From NCBI GenBank assembly GCA_037367355.1, contig CM074701.1, forward strand, positions 1,116,001-1,180,000: a DNA stretch of 64,000 bases. The letters run 5' to 3'. The notes under the pieces are model-generated. The model did not search any database. It was not told the DNA's origin and saw nothing but the letters and a program-made list of their open reading frames with translations. The DNA is from Neoscytalidium dimidiatum. Its lineage: Eukaryota > Ascomycota > Dothideomycetes > Botryosphaeriales > Botryosphaeriaceae. This document shows positions 12,388-24,174 of this stretch, in pieces. The first letter of the stretch is position 1. Every line of letters starts with the position of its first letter. Position numbers and translations under genes: made by a program.

Positions 12388-14241
12388 ATGGATGCCGAGA
12401 AGATCGAAGCCAGCCGCATCGAAGATGCCGAGACTGCGTCGTCCACGCAGGCCAAGACCAACGTCCCATTGCCGTCGCTGCTTCGCGATTTGTCCGAAGA
12501 GGAAAGGGAAAAGTTGAACCTCCACGTCAAGCGGAAGATTGACTACAGGCTGTTGCCTATGATGCTTTTGATGTACATCATGAATTACCTGGATCGAAAC
12601 AACATCGCAGCAGCAAAACTCGCCGGCCTCAGCGATGACCTCAACCTGAAGGGCAATCAATACCAGACTGCATTGAGCATCCTGTTCGTAGGATACCTGT
12701 TGATGCAAGGTAAGTGCACTGTTCCTTGAGATATGATCGGCAAGCGTTGAAGAAAGACAGTCCCATCGAATATGTTGCTGAACAAACTCGGCAAACCTTC
12801 CATCTACTTGCCCTGCTGTATGATTGTCTGGGGCATCATTTCGACCTGCACCGGTGCCGTGCAATCATTTGGAGGATTGGTTGCATGCCGTTTCTTTCTC
12901 GGATTTGTTGAAGCCGCATACTTTGTGAGTTCCGGTCGAGACACGATTCCGCGATGAAGTTGCTGATTTTCGAAGCCTGGCTGCCTCTACTATCTCTCAG
13001 CCTGGTACACAAGAAAGGAGTTGGTGCTGAGAACTGCCATTCTTTACTCTGGATCCCTCATCTCCGGTGCTTTCTCGGGGCTGATTGCTGCTGGAATCAC
13101 GAAGAACATGGATGGCGTGAGAGGCCTCAGCGCATGGCGCTGGCTTTTCATTATCGGTAAGTAACAGGCCGGAACCCAAAAAGCCCTCATGTGCAGTAGC
13201 TAACAAAGGTTTAGAGGGTGCTATCACAGTAAGTATTTCAAGATATGATATCGTTATTACTCACTGACACCTCCTAGGTTGTGATTGCACTTGCGGCATT
13301 CTTCATCATGCCAAACTTCCCACGTACAACGAGCTGGCTTACGGACCAGGAAAAACAGTTGGCGATATGGAGGTTGCAAGAGGATATTGGCGAAGATGAC
13401 TGGGTGAATTCCGAGGAACAGACATTCTTTCATGGCGCGAAATTGGCGGCCAAGGATCCTAAAGCTTGGTTACTTCTTGCCACCATCTATGGCTTCACTT
13501 CGTCCGGAACAGTTACGACGCTGTTCCCATCCGTGGTCAAAGGTCTGGGCTATGGGGATGTACAAACCCTGCTTCTGACTGTTCCGCCCTATGTAAGTGC
13601 TCTAGATCCACTGACTGTGATGTTGAAAAGCTTACCGGAAGCTCAGATCATCGGTGTGATTGCCATCCTCATCAACGCCTGGCATGCCGATCGAACACGA
13701 GAGCGGCACCTACACGTTGCTCTGCCTCCGGCCCTTGCTGTTGCGGCTTTTATTATTGCCGCAGCGACCGTCAAATTTGGGCCCCGTTATTTCGCCATGT
13801 GCCTTATGATCGGTGCGAACTACTCGGGCTATGTTGTCGCGCTAGCTTGGATTTCAAACACCCTGCCTCGTCCGCCGGCAAAGCGTGCGGCCGCTCTCGC
13901 TGGCATTAATGCCTTGTCTAACGTGTGTCAAATTTACGCACCATATATGTATCAAGGTTTGTGTATTGGAACAAACTTGAGTAATCTAGATTCACTAACT
14001 AAGTCTATCAGACTCTTACGCACCTCGCTACGTCGTTCCTATGATTGTTAACGCCATCACGTCTCTATGGGCTATTGTCTTCGCCACAATCCTTCGATTT
14101 GTTCTCGTCCGCTTGAACAAGAAGATAGAGAGAGGAATCAACATTCTTGAGCAAGCTAACGAAGATGAACGGAAACATGCTATTGAGGAAAATGGTCTTC
14201 CAGGAGAGGCTGTGGACAAGGGGTTCAGATTCCTTGTATAA
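12388..14241 (+). CDS. MFS transporter, allantoate permease (Dal5/ACS) family
   Basis: Model: exons 12388-12709, 12761-12924, 12976-13156, 13215-13228, 13278-13592, 13647-13956, 14012-14241; 511 aa, phase kept at every junction. Exon 4 is only 14 nt and encodes the EGAIT turn after helix 6. Seen: an acidic N-terminus of about 50 residues, LLPMMLLMYIMNYLDRNNIAAAK (helix 1 and the family loop), CRFFLGFVEAAYFPG (helices 4-5), WRWLFIIEGAIT, then a central loop, and six further spans. The DRxN-type loop and FPGCLYYLSAWY belong to the anion:cation symporter branch that imports small organic anions such as allantoate, nicotinate or related carboxylates. With the hydroxyacid dehydrogenase nearby, a hydroxy-carboxylate substrate is conceivable. 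Confidence 0.9.
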
Positions 14242-15172
14242 GGGAATGGCAATTTTTTTTTTTTTTCGAAACTCAAATCGATTTCTCCATTCTTATTGTC
14301 ATGCATTATCACTATTTTCGACGGAGCTGGCTATTTCGGATCCATGGGATGGAACGTAGTAGAGCTATAGAGAATATTACTGGAGTGATGACCATCTAAC
14401 GCTCATACGAAAGGTGATTGGCTTTTGGTTTTTTTATAAAAAAAAAAAGAAAACTGTGCCTATAGATGAATACATCCAGTTGCAGTTAAATGTTTCCGCA
14501 AAAGTTCAGAGCATCCGAGGAGACCAAAGTACTCCTCGAGTCATTTGTGTCCTTTTCCGTGCAACCGCTCTCTTCCGCACAACCCGTTCGGAGCGGATAC
14601 CCTTGTTCGGATCCGAATACACAAAAAATAGATTGTTTGCGATGCCTAAGCCCACATGACATATTCGTATTCCGCAGTGAGAGTGGGACCCACTGATTTT
14701 CACAGTCCTTGAACGCACCACTAAGCTGCAATAGATTTCCCATGCACACAGCAAGCCTTGCCAAGCGGCAAGCGCTTAATTGGCGGAAGCTTCACACAGT
14801 CTTGAGCGGAGCCTTTGTCGGACCTCGGTGGCGAGCAATGACGAATGCATTGCGGTCGATCGGCATGTTTGGGCGGCTTGCTTGGAACATGCCCCGGATA
14901 AATTTCCGCAACACGGCAGAATCCGTGGTGCGGACGGAAAAGACATTCTAAAGCTGCGGCATTGGAGAATTGTTTGGTTTTCCGGCTGAGACACAGCAGG
15001 ACACTGGCGTCGCAGATGTTCACCAGTGCGCCGACACGGTAGCGTCGGGATTGTCGACTCCGAAGCGGCTTTGCCGGTGCTCAGAGTGGCGGACAAGGTA
15101 ACGGAATAGCATCCGAATGCTCTCTTAGGTGGGTTGATTGCGTATATCTGTTTGCCGTATCCGCTTTGGCGA
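14242..15172. other. Intergenic, no gene supported
   Basis: About 0.93 kb between the transporter and the 3' end of the flavin dehydrogenase. No frame carries recognisable features. It has a T run near 14251-14263 and an A-rich run near 14441-14450. Confidence 0.45.
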
Positions 15173-16449
15173 CTACAGGCGGGCCAAGCCAAATCCGCCT
15201 GCCTTCTCCACCGCAAGTAAATTACTATCAATTTCATTGACACTTACGGTTCCAGCCAATGCCATAGTACGGCTCAGCTCCCGCTCCAAAATATGGTCAA
15301 TCGTCTCAACGCCGCGTTGTCCGTTGAAAGCAAGCCCCCACAACGCCGCTCGTCCGACCAAAACGAAATCCGCGCCCAAGGCTAGCGCTTTGAAAACATC
15401 ACTACCCCGATTGATGCCTCCGTCAAGAATCACAGGAACTCTTCCTTTTACAGCCTTAGCGATCTCAGGCAACGCCTCTATCGTAGAAGGTACGCAGTCC
15501 AGCTGTCTCCCACCATGGTTTGATACAATGATCGCGTCAGCGCCGTGGTGAACTGCAAGCGCTGCATCTTCAGGCGACATGATACCCTTTAGGATGACTT
15601 TGAGGCCCGTAGTCTTGCGAAGAAAAGGTACAGTCTTTTCCCAAGTCAGCGCAGCGCTGTACATAGAACCATCCGCAGAGGAAATAACATCACGAGCTTG
15701 TTCAGCAGTGCGCGCATCCATAAGAAGTCTGTTGAACGTCGGCTTTCTCATCTTTGGCGCAGTCTCTAACGTTTCGATGTTTGCGAGATGGAGCGTAGAT
15801 GGTAGTACCAGAGGCGTCTTCCGTTCGTTGATCCTGTTGCCGAGTACCGGCGTGTCTACCGTTATCACAAGAGCTTCGTATCCGGCAGCTTGAGACACGG
15901 TGATTAGAGCCAAATTTCATCCAGGTGGTATTTGGTACGCACCTTCTGCCCGCTTGATCAAAGGCACGCATTTCTCCAGATCTGTGGTGAGATAAATCTG
16001 CATCCATAATGGAGGAGGATTCTGCAAATGTTTTCTCGTCTGCATGACATCTTCTAAGCTCGTAGTCGATTGCGAGGATAGAGTCATGTTCAGGCCCAGG
16101 GCTGCAGCGGCGCGAGCCATGTCGATTTCACCCTCACCACCTACGAGCTTTTGCATGGCGCTCGGCGCAATACCCACAGGAAGCGAGTACTTGGTGCCGA
16201 ACAAGGATGTGCTTGTGTCAATTGTGGTCACATCTTTCATTACGCGGGGAAGCACTATGAGGCTTGAGTTGTCAGCGCGCGAGCATTACTCGGATAGCCG
16301 ATCACATACCGATTGAAGGCGTCCGCATTTCGCCTCACTGCCCTCTGCTCATCCGCACCACAGGCGTAAAAGTCCCAAACATTCTTCGGCAGCTTCCTTT
16401 TCGCAATTTCGCGCACCTCTTCTATTGTGATAGGGTCATCATTCGCCAT
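15173..16449 (-). CDS. FMN-dependent alpha-hydroxyacid dehydrogenase (lactate dehydrogenase/oxidase type)
   Basis: Model on the minus strand: exons 16449-16290, 16254-15943, 15888-15173; 395 aa. The fold is an FMN TIM barrel: LPVGIAPSAMQKL, SSQSTTSLEDV, WMQIYL, the KGI lysine, SNHGGRQLD with the catalytic His and the substrate Arg, and ILDGGINRGSDVFKALALGA for phosphate binding. There is no cytochrome b2 heme domain and no clear organelle signal, so a cytosolic lactate/glycolate-type oxidase or monooxygenase is likely. The first intron is a problem: the phase-consistent GTAATG donor gives only 35 nt and adds two residues relative to relatives, while a GC donor 13 nt earlier in the gene fits length better. 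The second intron (15942-15889) is normal. The C-terminus ends in GLARL, close to but not a canonical PTS1. Confidence 0.85.
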
Positions 16450-17710
16450 GCCCGAAATCTGAGAAAGCCCGGCTGAGTGATATTAAGTCCAAGATACGGT
16501 GCAATGGCCGTGGTCCATGACAATGCCCCGCTGCATTTGGAGTATCTTCTGTAATCTTATATATTTGATAGTGAGGGATTTGTGCAGTGTTCGATAATGG
16601 GCGGTAAGCAGCCGTGACTCACTTACCTCTCGGTTAGCCAATGGTGTTCTTGAGTTCGCAAGTGTTTCGGTGAAGCTGTAGCTTTCCCGATCCCGAAATG
16701 GCTAGGCAATAAGACCTCGGCTACCCCTCCCAATGGCTGAGCTTGTTCCTTGCGAGCCAAGTAGCACTATCGGGTATCGTAGGAGTTCTGTATGAAATAG
16801 CCGCTGCGATATCGCAATATGATGACGGAGCGCATCTATGCATCTGCAATGCAGTAGAAGGCGACAGAAAGAGTCCTGCATCTCGGCAGCATCTGACTGA
16901 TCGCCATTGATTGCATCATGCTGGCGTGCAGCCATCTAGGAAATGTTCGTTGGGCCGCAGATCGCGAACCTCTTCTTGAAAGCAAATCTGTCGAAATACC
17001 ACTCTACTTAACAAATTCTCATCCGATCAAGGTGCAGCCCATGCGATCAACATTTCGACTGAGCTGTTTGCATACGACCAAGGGAAGCAAAGCAATAGAA
17101 ACCGTGAAATAATATTTACTTAGCAAACGTCTGAGCACGCCCTTACTACGCAGCATCCAAGAACGATCTAGCCCTTTGAATCGGGGTCTCAGAGGTCGGC
17201 GACTCGTGCGGGTAGATCCGCTCTTCGCATCTCGGAGGGTCGAGTCATGCAATAGGCCAGGAGAGGGGACACATCCTACTCCAGACGCCAGAATGAGAAA
17301 AAGAATAGTATCATCTAAGTATATCGCTCTCTAGGTGTGAGCCCAAGATAGTGTAAGGAATGATCTTATCTCCTACAAAGTGGTGAAGGCGCTTGCGTAA
17401 TATTCTCTCCTTGTACTTGAATCAGAGCAGGGCCCGCATGTCTTGATCTCGACTCCTCCCTCTTTCACCGCAATTCCTTTTGGTAATGCATAGGAGTTGC
17501 ATCGGTCTCCAAGACCTTTACCATCCCCGATTGGACCGCCGAGGAATCTGAGTTTGACTTACGGACGCAGGAACTGACTCGTGCGGTGCCGTGTCGAGGA
17601 TCACCAGGTTACCTAACAGCCGCCTGTCAAAGCGTATTTAAGTCAACACGAAGAAGCTGGCGCTCGAGTAATTGTTCGCAGGAGAAAAGATTTTCACCCA
17701 AGTTCCGAAT
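16450..17710. other. Intergenic promoter region, flavin dehydrogenase and P450
   Basis: About 1.26 kb between two divergent genes. No credible gene is seen. Confidence 0.45.
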
Positions 17711-19364
17711 ATGTATATCATAACAGAGCTTATCTTGCCGCTGTTCAGCCGAGCGATTTGGTCCTGTTTCGCTCTGGTAAATCTTCTCCGTGCTTTGCAT
17801 GAAACGAAAGTTTGTTAACAAGGACGGCAGCTCTTGGTCTACTGCGCTTCTACTGCCATTTACAACCTGTACTTCCATCCGCTGCGAAAAATCCCTGGCC
17901 CGAGGCTCTACGCCGCTTTCCGGCTCCCCTACACCCTCGATTTCGCAAATGGGAACCTGGTAAAAACAGGAGTGCGACTACACCAAAAATACGGCGAAGT
18001 CGTACGTGTAGCTCCGGACGAACTTTCCTTCATCTCTGGCGAGACTGCTTGGAAAGATATCTACGGCTTCCGTGGCTCAAAGCGAGGTGATGAATTCGGC
18101 AAGGACCTGATTTGGTACCGGCCGGCTGCCAACGGCGTGCGATCGATGATCTCCGCCACTCGCGAGGACCACTCACGCCAACGTCGAGCTTTTGGCTACG
18201 CATTTTCGGAACGTGCTCTCAAAGAGCAGGAACCGTTGGTACAGCAGTATGTGGACCTCCTGCTTCTCAGGCTTCGAGAGAAATCGGGCCAAGTGGTTGA
18301 TCTTGTGCGGTACTACAACTACACGACTTTCGACATTATCGGAGACCTCACGTTCAACGAGCCCTTTGATTGCCTGAAGAACGACGACTACCACTCTTTC
18401 GTCTCGGGTGTTTTCGCGTCCGTTAAAGCTGTTAGTTTCCGCTCTGCGCTCGCCTACTACAAGTGGTTTGAGCGGCTCTACTTCTGGTGGAAGCCGAGCG
18501 GTATCCAGAAGGGGTCTGTCACCTTCTTTGACTTTACGTCCGACGTCGTGGACAAAAGACTGGGCGCTCAGATTCACCGGCCAGACGTGATGTCCTTTGT
18601 GGAGCGCCAACCCGAAAATAAAACCTTATCAACTGCGGAGCTCAAAGCAACATGTTTTACTATGCTGATCGCAGGGAGTGAAACCACAGCTACGTCCTTG
18701 TCAGGTACGACGTATCTGCTACTGAAACATCCCGCCCCCATGAAGAAGCTCGTGGAAGAGATCCGAAGCAGGTTCAGCTTTCAAGCCGAGATAACATTCG
18801 AATCAACAAGCAGGCTGCCATATCTGAGCGCCGTTATTAACGAGGGACTCAGGATGTATCCTCCCGTCCCGTCGGGATTTCCCCGGAGGGCACCAGCTGG
18901 CGGCAGCATGGTCAGCGGTTACTTTGTTCCGGCAAACGTATGTATTACCTCATCTGGAATTTCGAAGTTGTGGTGCTGATCATCTAAAGACGGCTGTTTA
19001 CATGGCTCAGTATCCCGCGTATCGGTCGGGGAGGAATTTTACGGAGCCTCATTCCTTCATTCCTGAACGGTGGCTGGGGAACGACTCACGATTCACCGAC
19101 GACAATTTTGACGTCTTCATGCCCTTTTCAAACGGCCCAAGAAATTGTATTGGGAAGAAGTAAGTGTGGAATTCACCTTAATTCGTGGTTAGGTTACTAA
19201 TACCGAATAGTCTTGCGTATGCCGAGTTGCGCGTTATTCTAGCAACGATGGTGTTGAACTTCGACCTTGAGCTTGTTGATCACATTACAGATTGGATGGA
19301 CCAGAAATGTTTCAATCTTTGGGACAAACCTCCGTTGAGTGTGAGGGTCAATCTTCGGCAATAG
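17711..19364 (+). CDS. Cytochrome P450 monooxygenase (first)
   Basis: Model: exons 17711-17776, 17831-18937, 18990-19159, 19211-19364; 498 aa. The short first exon encodes the start of the ER membrane anchor (MYIITELILPLF); it is needed because the main exon has no ATG before the proline-rich hinge PLRKIPGPRLYA. Motifs: I-helix AGSETTA, ExxR in NEGLRMYPP, PERW, and the heme loop FSNGPRNCIGK with Cys444; the next Asn is completed across the last intron. Class II microsomal P450, needing a CPR partner. It resembles the isotrichodermin C-15 hydroxylase-like/CYP65-type fungal P450s; the substrate is unknown. It is divergent from the flavin dehydrogenase. Confidence 0.9.
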
Positions 19365-19897
19365 CCGTGTGTTTTCGGTTGGGCATAACGGGCGGTTCAA
19401 CAAGCCATCTCTTGGATACCAATCAAGACGCCTTCAACTCTAGGTCCAACCTTACGGTATATTTCATGGCCAAACACCATGAATAGATTGCCTAATTGCC
19501 GGTAGCATCTACTTGGTGGCAGTAGTTAGGCTCGATGTCGGACTGAAAAAGTACGACGCCGCACTGATTTTCAGTGCTGGCTAGTGGCCTTAATATAGTC
19601 CTACACTCGACCAGGATCTCCGGGAAGATGCAGCGTGCAAAAGTTCTGATTGGTCGGCACACTTGCGTACACCAACATTGAAGAATCCAGACATAATAAA
19701 CCTTGATCGCGTTCATGAACAGGTCCAATCCCGGATCATTAACGTATATTGGAGACTAAAATTAGAGCACTCTCGATCCGACTTCTTGCATCACGTCGTA
19801 GAGCAGCAATGAGGTTGAGGAAGACCTAGAGAACAATTGAAATGAAGGCTCCTGTTCCACCGCGAGCTGCACTTCGCTTGCCCTTCCGGGGTTCACT
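19365..19897. other. Intergenic, no gene supported
   Basis: About 0.53 kb between the convergent P450 and Ser/Thr-rich protein genes; nothing recognisable. Confidence 0.4.
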
Positions 19898-21271
19898 TCA
19901 AGTTCTGGAGTAGCGCCTCCTCGCCTTCGAGAAGCTATCAACAAGCCCATCCCAAGCCCAGTTACCAACGACAGGCGTTCCAGCCCCGTTCGACACGGCG
20001 AAAATGACATCAGTATCTCCGGCCGTAGTGTAGAACTGGTTGACGTCCGTTCCGGTGCCGTTTCCGAGCAGGCAGTTACCTCCATCGACGTAATACGCGG
20101 ACGTCGTGCAGTTGGCTGTGATTTGACACTGTGCAGAAAGTCATTAGCTCAAGTGATGGCAAGCGAGGTGTGTGGGTACGAACGGTGATGCAGCATTCGA
20201 CGGCGTCTTCAGCTATCACTTCTGCCAGAAGATCCTGCACCCCGAAGATGATAGGGTTCCCGTTCACTCGGGTCACTGTGTTGTTCAAAGCGCACGCAGC
20301 GAACGCGGTCTCGGCAGGCGCGTTGATGGTGATGGTGTTCGTGAGGGTGGATGATACGGTAGACTACGATTGTCGGTCAGAGTTGTGGTACAACATCAAG
20401 ATAAGAAGTACGCGCTTACCACAACCGCAGTGGTAGACGTGATAGTGGTAGTCGTAGAAGAGGTAATAGTCGTCCTGCCACTGATGGGACGCGATCCGAT
20501 TGAAGAGACGCTGGTCGTCGTCGAGAATGCCGTAGCAGTCACTGTTGATGGTTGCGCAGTTACCGTCGAGGTGGTTGAGATAGTTTTCCAGAACATGCGA
20601 ATGGCCTCGATCCTCACTCGTCTATTGCAGAAGACGCCGGTAGGAGCCTGCGGGGGAAATAGCGCGAGGCCTTCTCCCTCTTCTCCTGGGCCAAACCTGC
20701 ATCTCGTAGAATTGGTGTTGTTTACCGGGATAAGAGTTTCGAAGTCTTGCAGGCCATAGAGAGGATAGTTGAAGTTATGCCAGCGCTTGCGCCGGCTTGG
20801 AATCCCACCTTGAGCAGCAACGTCGGCTGCCACTGGCGTGAAACCGGGCTGCGTAGGAATAGTTGTAGTAGCTGTGAGCGTCGTAGTAAAATTCTGCGCA
20901 ACCACACTGGTGAAAGTCGAGATGGATGAAACTATCGAAGATACGGTGAAAGTTGTTGTAGTGGTTACGATGTCTGTTTGTAGGGGCGGTTCCGAAAAAC
21001 TGACGGTAACCGTGCGTGTGATGATCGAAGTTGAGGTGGACGTGACCGGAGCTGGAGTCACGGTAACGAGTGGAGTGGAAGTGCCTCTAGCGAACCCTTG
21101 GCCTTGGCTGGTGGAGATGTTGTATGATGTGGGAACACTAGCAAGGCTGGCTGTCCGACCATAGCTCGTAAAGCAATTCTCTGAAGTGTAAGTCGATGTC
21201 AAAATCTGGGCTGCTCCGAGCCCTGCGGCGAAAAGCAGGGCGCCAAATTCGAGAGCCACCATCTTCGCCAA
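19898..21271 (-). CDS. Secreted Ser/Thr-rich (mucin-like) protein of unknown function
   Basis: Model on the minus strand: exons 21271-20420, 20363-20184, 20128-19898; about 420 aa. A signal peptide is visible (LEFGALLFAAGLGAAQ). Residues about 65-160 and 230-285 are dense in Ser/Thr/Val, as in O-mannosylated wall or secreted proteins. The more ordered parts hold cysteines: RCRFGPGEEGEGLAL with FCNRRVRIEAI, and a C-terminal block with ECCIT, ANCTTSAYYVDGGNC. The second intron uses a weak GTTCGT donor. The last 30 residues are uncertain because a competing frame runs on past the chosen stop. I do not recognise a named family; a cell-surface or matrix role is inferred. Confidence 0.72.
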
Positions 21272-21323
21272 TCAAATCAGAAAAATTGGCAGAGTTACTG
21301 AGCATTGTTGTCATCGCGGAACG

Positions 21324-21331
21324 TTTATATA
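21324..21331 (-). promoter_or_regulatory. TATA box of the Ser/Thr-rich secreted protein
   Basis: TATATAAA on the minus strand, 53-60 nt before the ATG at 21271. Confidence 0.5.
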
Positions 21332-23519
21332 TCTCTGACATGGGTGAACATCCGTTACGTTCTTTCCGGTACGTCTGGTACTGGACGGCGTTGCCTGCCC
21401 TCATGTGGAACCCACCTGATTGGTAGTCTTGTTGCACATACGCCCTCGGCGCTGGATATTCTGCCCGATTCGGCATCGGTGAAGGTCCTCTCGGCAAAAC
21501 ATCAACAGCCCAGGAATGCTGCTCAAAAATTTTCTTTCCAGGCATGCGGCACCCACCGCGCATACGAAGGGTACGAACAATCTCGCTGTATGGCTCAGCC
21601 ACGAAGTAGATGGTAACTGATGTGGAAACATCCGCTGCCCAATCTGGGCTTGTATCTGGAACTGATTGTTTGAACTTGTGTCACTTTACACACGACGCAA
21701 GGGCAGCAAACGCCTCTTTCGTATGTCGCCCTAGGGGAATGTGAGTTGAGAGTCAGATTTCGCCTACGACCGAATGCCATGCCTTAATCCCAAACATTAC
21801 ACTTCCATGGCTGCAGCCCTAGAGTGACTTTTTGAACGACGATTCTCTTGACAGGAAGTAGCGCACATCTCATTCTTGCATGAAACACTTGCCAGTACTC
21901 ACGAGTGTTCTCGATTCAGAGATATATTTTACTCGGAGAGAAAAATAGACTCCGTTTAGCAGCGTTAATTTTATCTGAAATTGAATTAGCCCTTTAGATA
22001 GAGCGCATCTCAAAGCGATGGTTGACTTCAAAAGTACACCAACGCAGCCGTAGTGATGACTAAAAAGAGCATGTGATGGTGTGAATCGTTTCATGCTACA
22101 GATGTGTCTCTTTTCTTTTCTTTTTTTTTTTCTTTGGTATGAGATCATCCGTATGTGCCTGACTTACCAGTAGAGCCCGTCCGAAGTTCAAGAATGTTTC
22201 ATCCTCATGACAACCGCATAAATCGATCGTTCCTCTCTCTCACCCACTTGATCGGGTAGCTGTATGCGCGACTTTTTGCGAGACTTCATTATGGAATTTG
22301 GTAACAAAATGGAAGGCCTACGTTGGGGCCGCATATTTGCCAGAGCGAGGCAGGTGAGCTGTGGCTCTCACAATGCTTTTTAAGTCGAGTACGTCACTCA
22401 CGCTGGCCAGTGGCCCAAACGTGGAGGCGCAGAACCTTACCCAAGCGCACAGACCGCAAGCAACCCGTAATCATTTCCAAAACAGAGCCGAGACTACGAT
22501 AGGGTCAATGTGCCGGGGCTTTCAGCCTTGCGCATATTTCGCGTTACGGCGGGCCGCTTAGTCGTTGCCGCTTTGAGACATGCGCTCCACATCCCGAGGC
22601 TTCATTGAAGTCTTCGTGTACAACGGCCCTTGAGAGAGTGAGAGGCAGTTGCGGACGCGAAGCGCCATTTAGCAGAAATCTAACGACTACATAGTGTTAG
22701 GGGAAAAACTAAAATCGGTCCCGAGCATTGGCAGGGGCTCCAGGTTCTGGGCAGCTGTAGCTGAGTCCAATAACGGCAAAACCAGTGTTCAGAGGTGCTT
22801 TTTCTCAATACCGCGGAAAGCCCTGTACGATAAACGGTCTGCGGCGTACGGTAGCACTTCTAGGCGCGCGGAATTGGACGCGTCACTGTGGCGCAGTTGC
22901 CGTTGATACTGTTGCTCAAGGCGTCGGTGGCACGCCCATACGCTTCATCGGCAGTAATACGAGAGGGGTGTTTGTCTTGGGAAGTTTCACGTTTCTCGTC
23001 GCGTTCGGGAAGTCTTTCGTTCCCAAGATGCGGCAGTGGCGGATCAGCCGGTAAAAGGTTAGATGTAGGCTTAGTCGCCAGGGGAAAAGACGCTTGTGAT
23101 GGCCAAGACTCGGTTCACAGGCGGTTCACAGGCACAGGCACTCAGCTGTCTCGGCTCGTCTGTTCGGGCCGGGAGAGCTGGACATCCGGAGAGGTATAAC
23201 TACAACAAGCTTGCAGTCCAGCACCTTCGAAAGGGAACGCCTTGAAAACGCTCTTTACAATCATTTTCTTTTCTCACTTAAAAGCTCTGGAGCCCACTTG
23301 TCGCTCTCTTGAATCAAAGCCCGAATACTTTCAGCGTCGACCAAATCCATTCGCTCAGCCTAAACGCATCGGCCTTGGGATAGTACAACTGAGACCTTAC
23401 CTTGCTTTTTACATCTTTTTGGTATGTCCGAGAGCTGAACCCTTGTTATCATGCGAATCATTATTAATATAGAGTAGAAATCACTCGCAATGGACACGCC
23501 AAGTACTGTACATTCCTGA
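21332..23519. other. Gene-poor region
   Basis: About 2.2 kb in which I find no gene. Open frames are short, mutually overlapping and featureless. No terminal repeats or transposase motifs are visible. Confidence 0.4.
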
Positions 23520-23636
23520 TGATCATCTTAATCTTCCTCATTCTGGTAATCACATTATTTGGCGGAGTGGCCATTGCTAAAGGCTGCCGCGTCGTGCGCA
23601 AAGAAGAGGTCGGAAGTGCCAAAATGCCTGTATGAT
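23520..23636 (+). CDS. Predicted single-span membrane microprotein A (38 aa)
   Basis: A 38-codon frame: a hydrophobic span (MIILIFLILVITLFGGVAIA) followed by KGCRVVRKEE and a short polar tail. It is related without gaps to microprotein B, 655 nt downstream, at about 15 of 27 positions, including the KGC and RKE of the juxtamembrane segment. The juxtamembrane Cys could be acylated. The ATG has a poor context, and a ten-codon upstream frame (23491-23520) ends in a TGA that overlaps this ATG as TGATG; this would be either a reinitiation arrangement or the trace of a one-base shift near the start. No known family is recognised. Conservation between the two copies is the main evidence that it is a gene. 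Confidence 0.5.
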
Positions 23637-23995
23637 GTGGCAGACTTTGAAGGAAGAAGACACAAAGATTCAGCGTTCGATAAATTGGACGGACGGCGGG
23701 AGGCGATCGATCGCGATACCCATGCGTATAAACATGGATATATACCCTGCCCTTGAAGGGGCGCTGCAACTTTCTCGGTTCATAGTTGGAGGAGCTCGAG
23801 ATTACAGATGAATAACATTTGAAATTGCCGTTTGGTACGTCAGCCTGTGTCAGTCGTGATTGGGCTGATCTCGGGGTCAGAATGCGCGGATAGGTACGGA
23901 ATCCCAGTCCGAAATTTTGGACGACCCGTGCACGACGAACCACGTGCACGTTATCCCAGTTTTCTCGGGTAGAGGCGGAGCTCTTGGACAAGTCC

Positions 23996-24016
23996 TATAT
24001 ATATATATATATATAT
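23996..24016. repeat. (TA)n microsatellite, 21 nt
   Basis: Uninterrupted TA dinucleotides between the two microprotein frames. Confidence 0.9.
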
Positions 24017-24174
24017 TCTTATCCTTCGGACTCTGGCATACAGCTATCCGTCAAAGCAAATTAAAGGTCATAATAAAACCTGTGCTGTTGAAGTTCATGA
24101 ATTAAACATTCGTACGTTGCCTGACTCTCATTCACTTACCTGGAGAGTGCTGATGAAACCAGAAAACGTTTACC

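Noticed and set aside
12260..12864. Long minus-strand frames opposite the transporter
   Set aside because: They are antisense shadows of a well-supported MFS gene.
21332..23519. Transposon relic in the gene-poor stretch
   Set aside because: No terminal repeats, target-site duplications or transposase-like segments could be seen by eye; the stretch is simply non-coding as far as I can tell.
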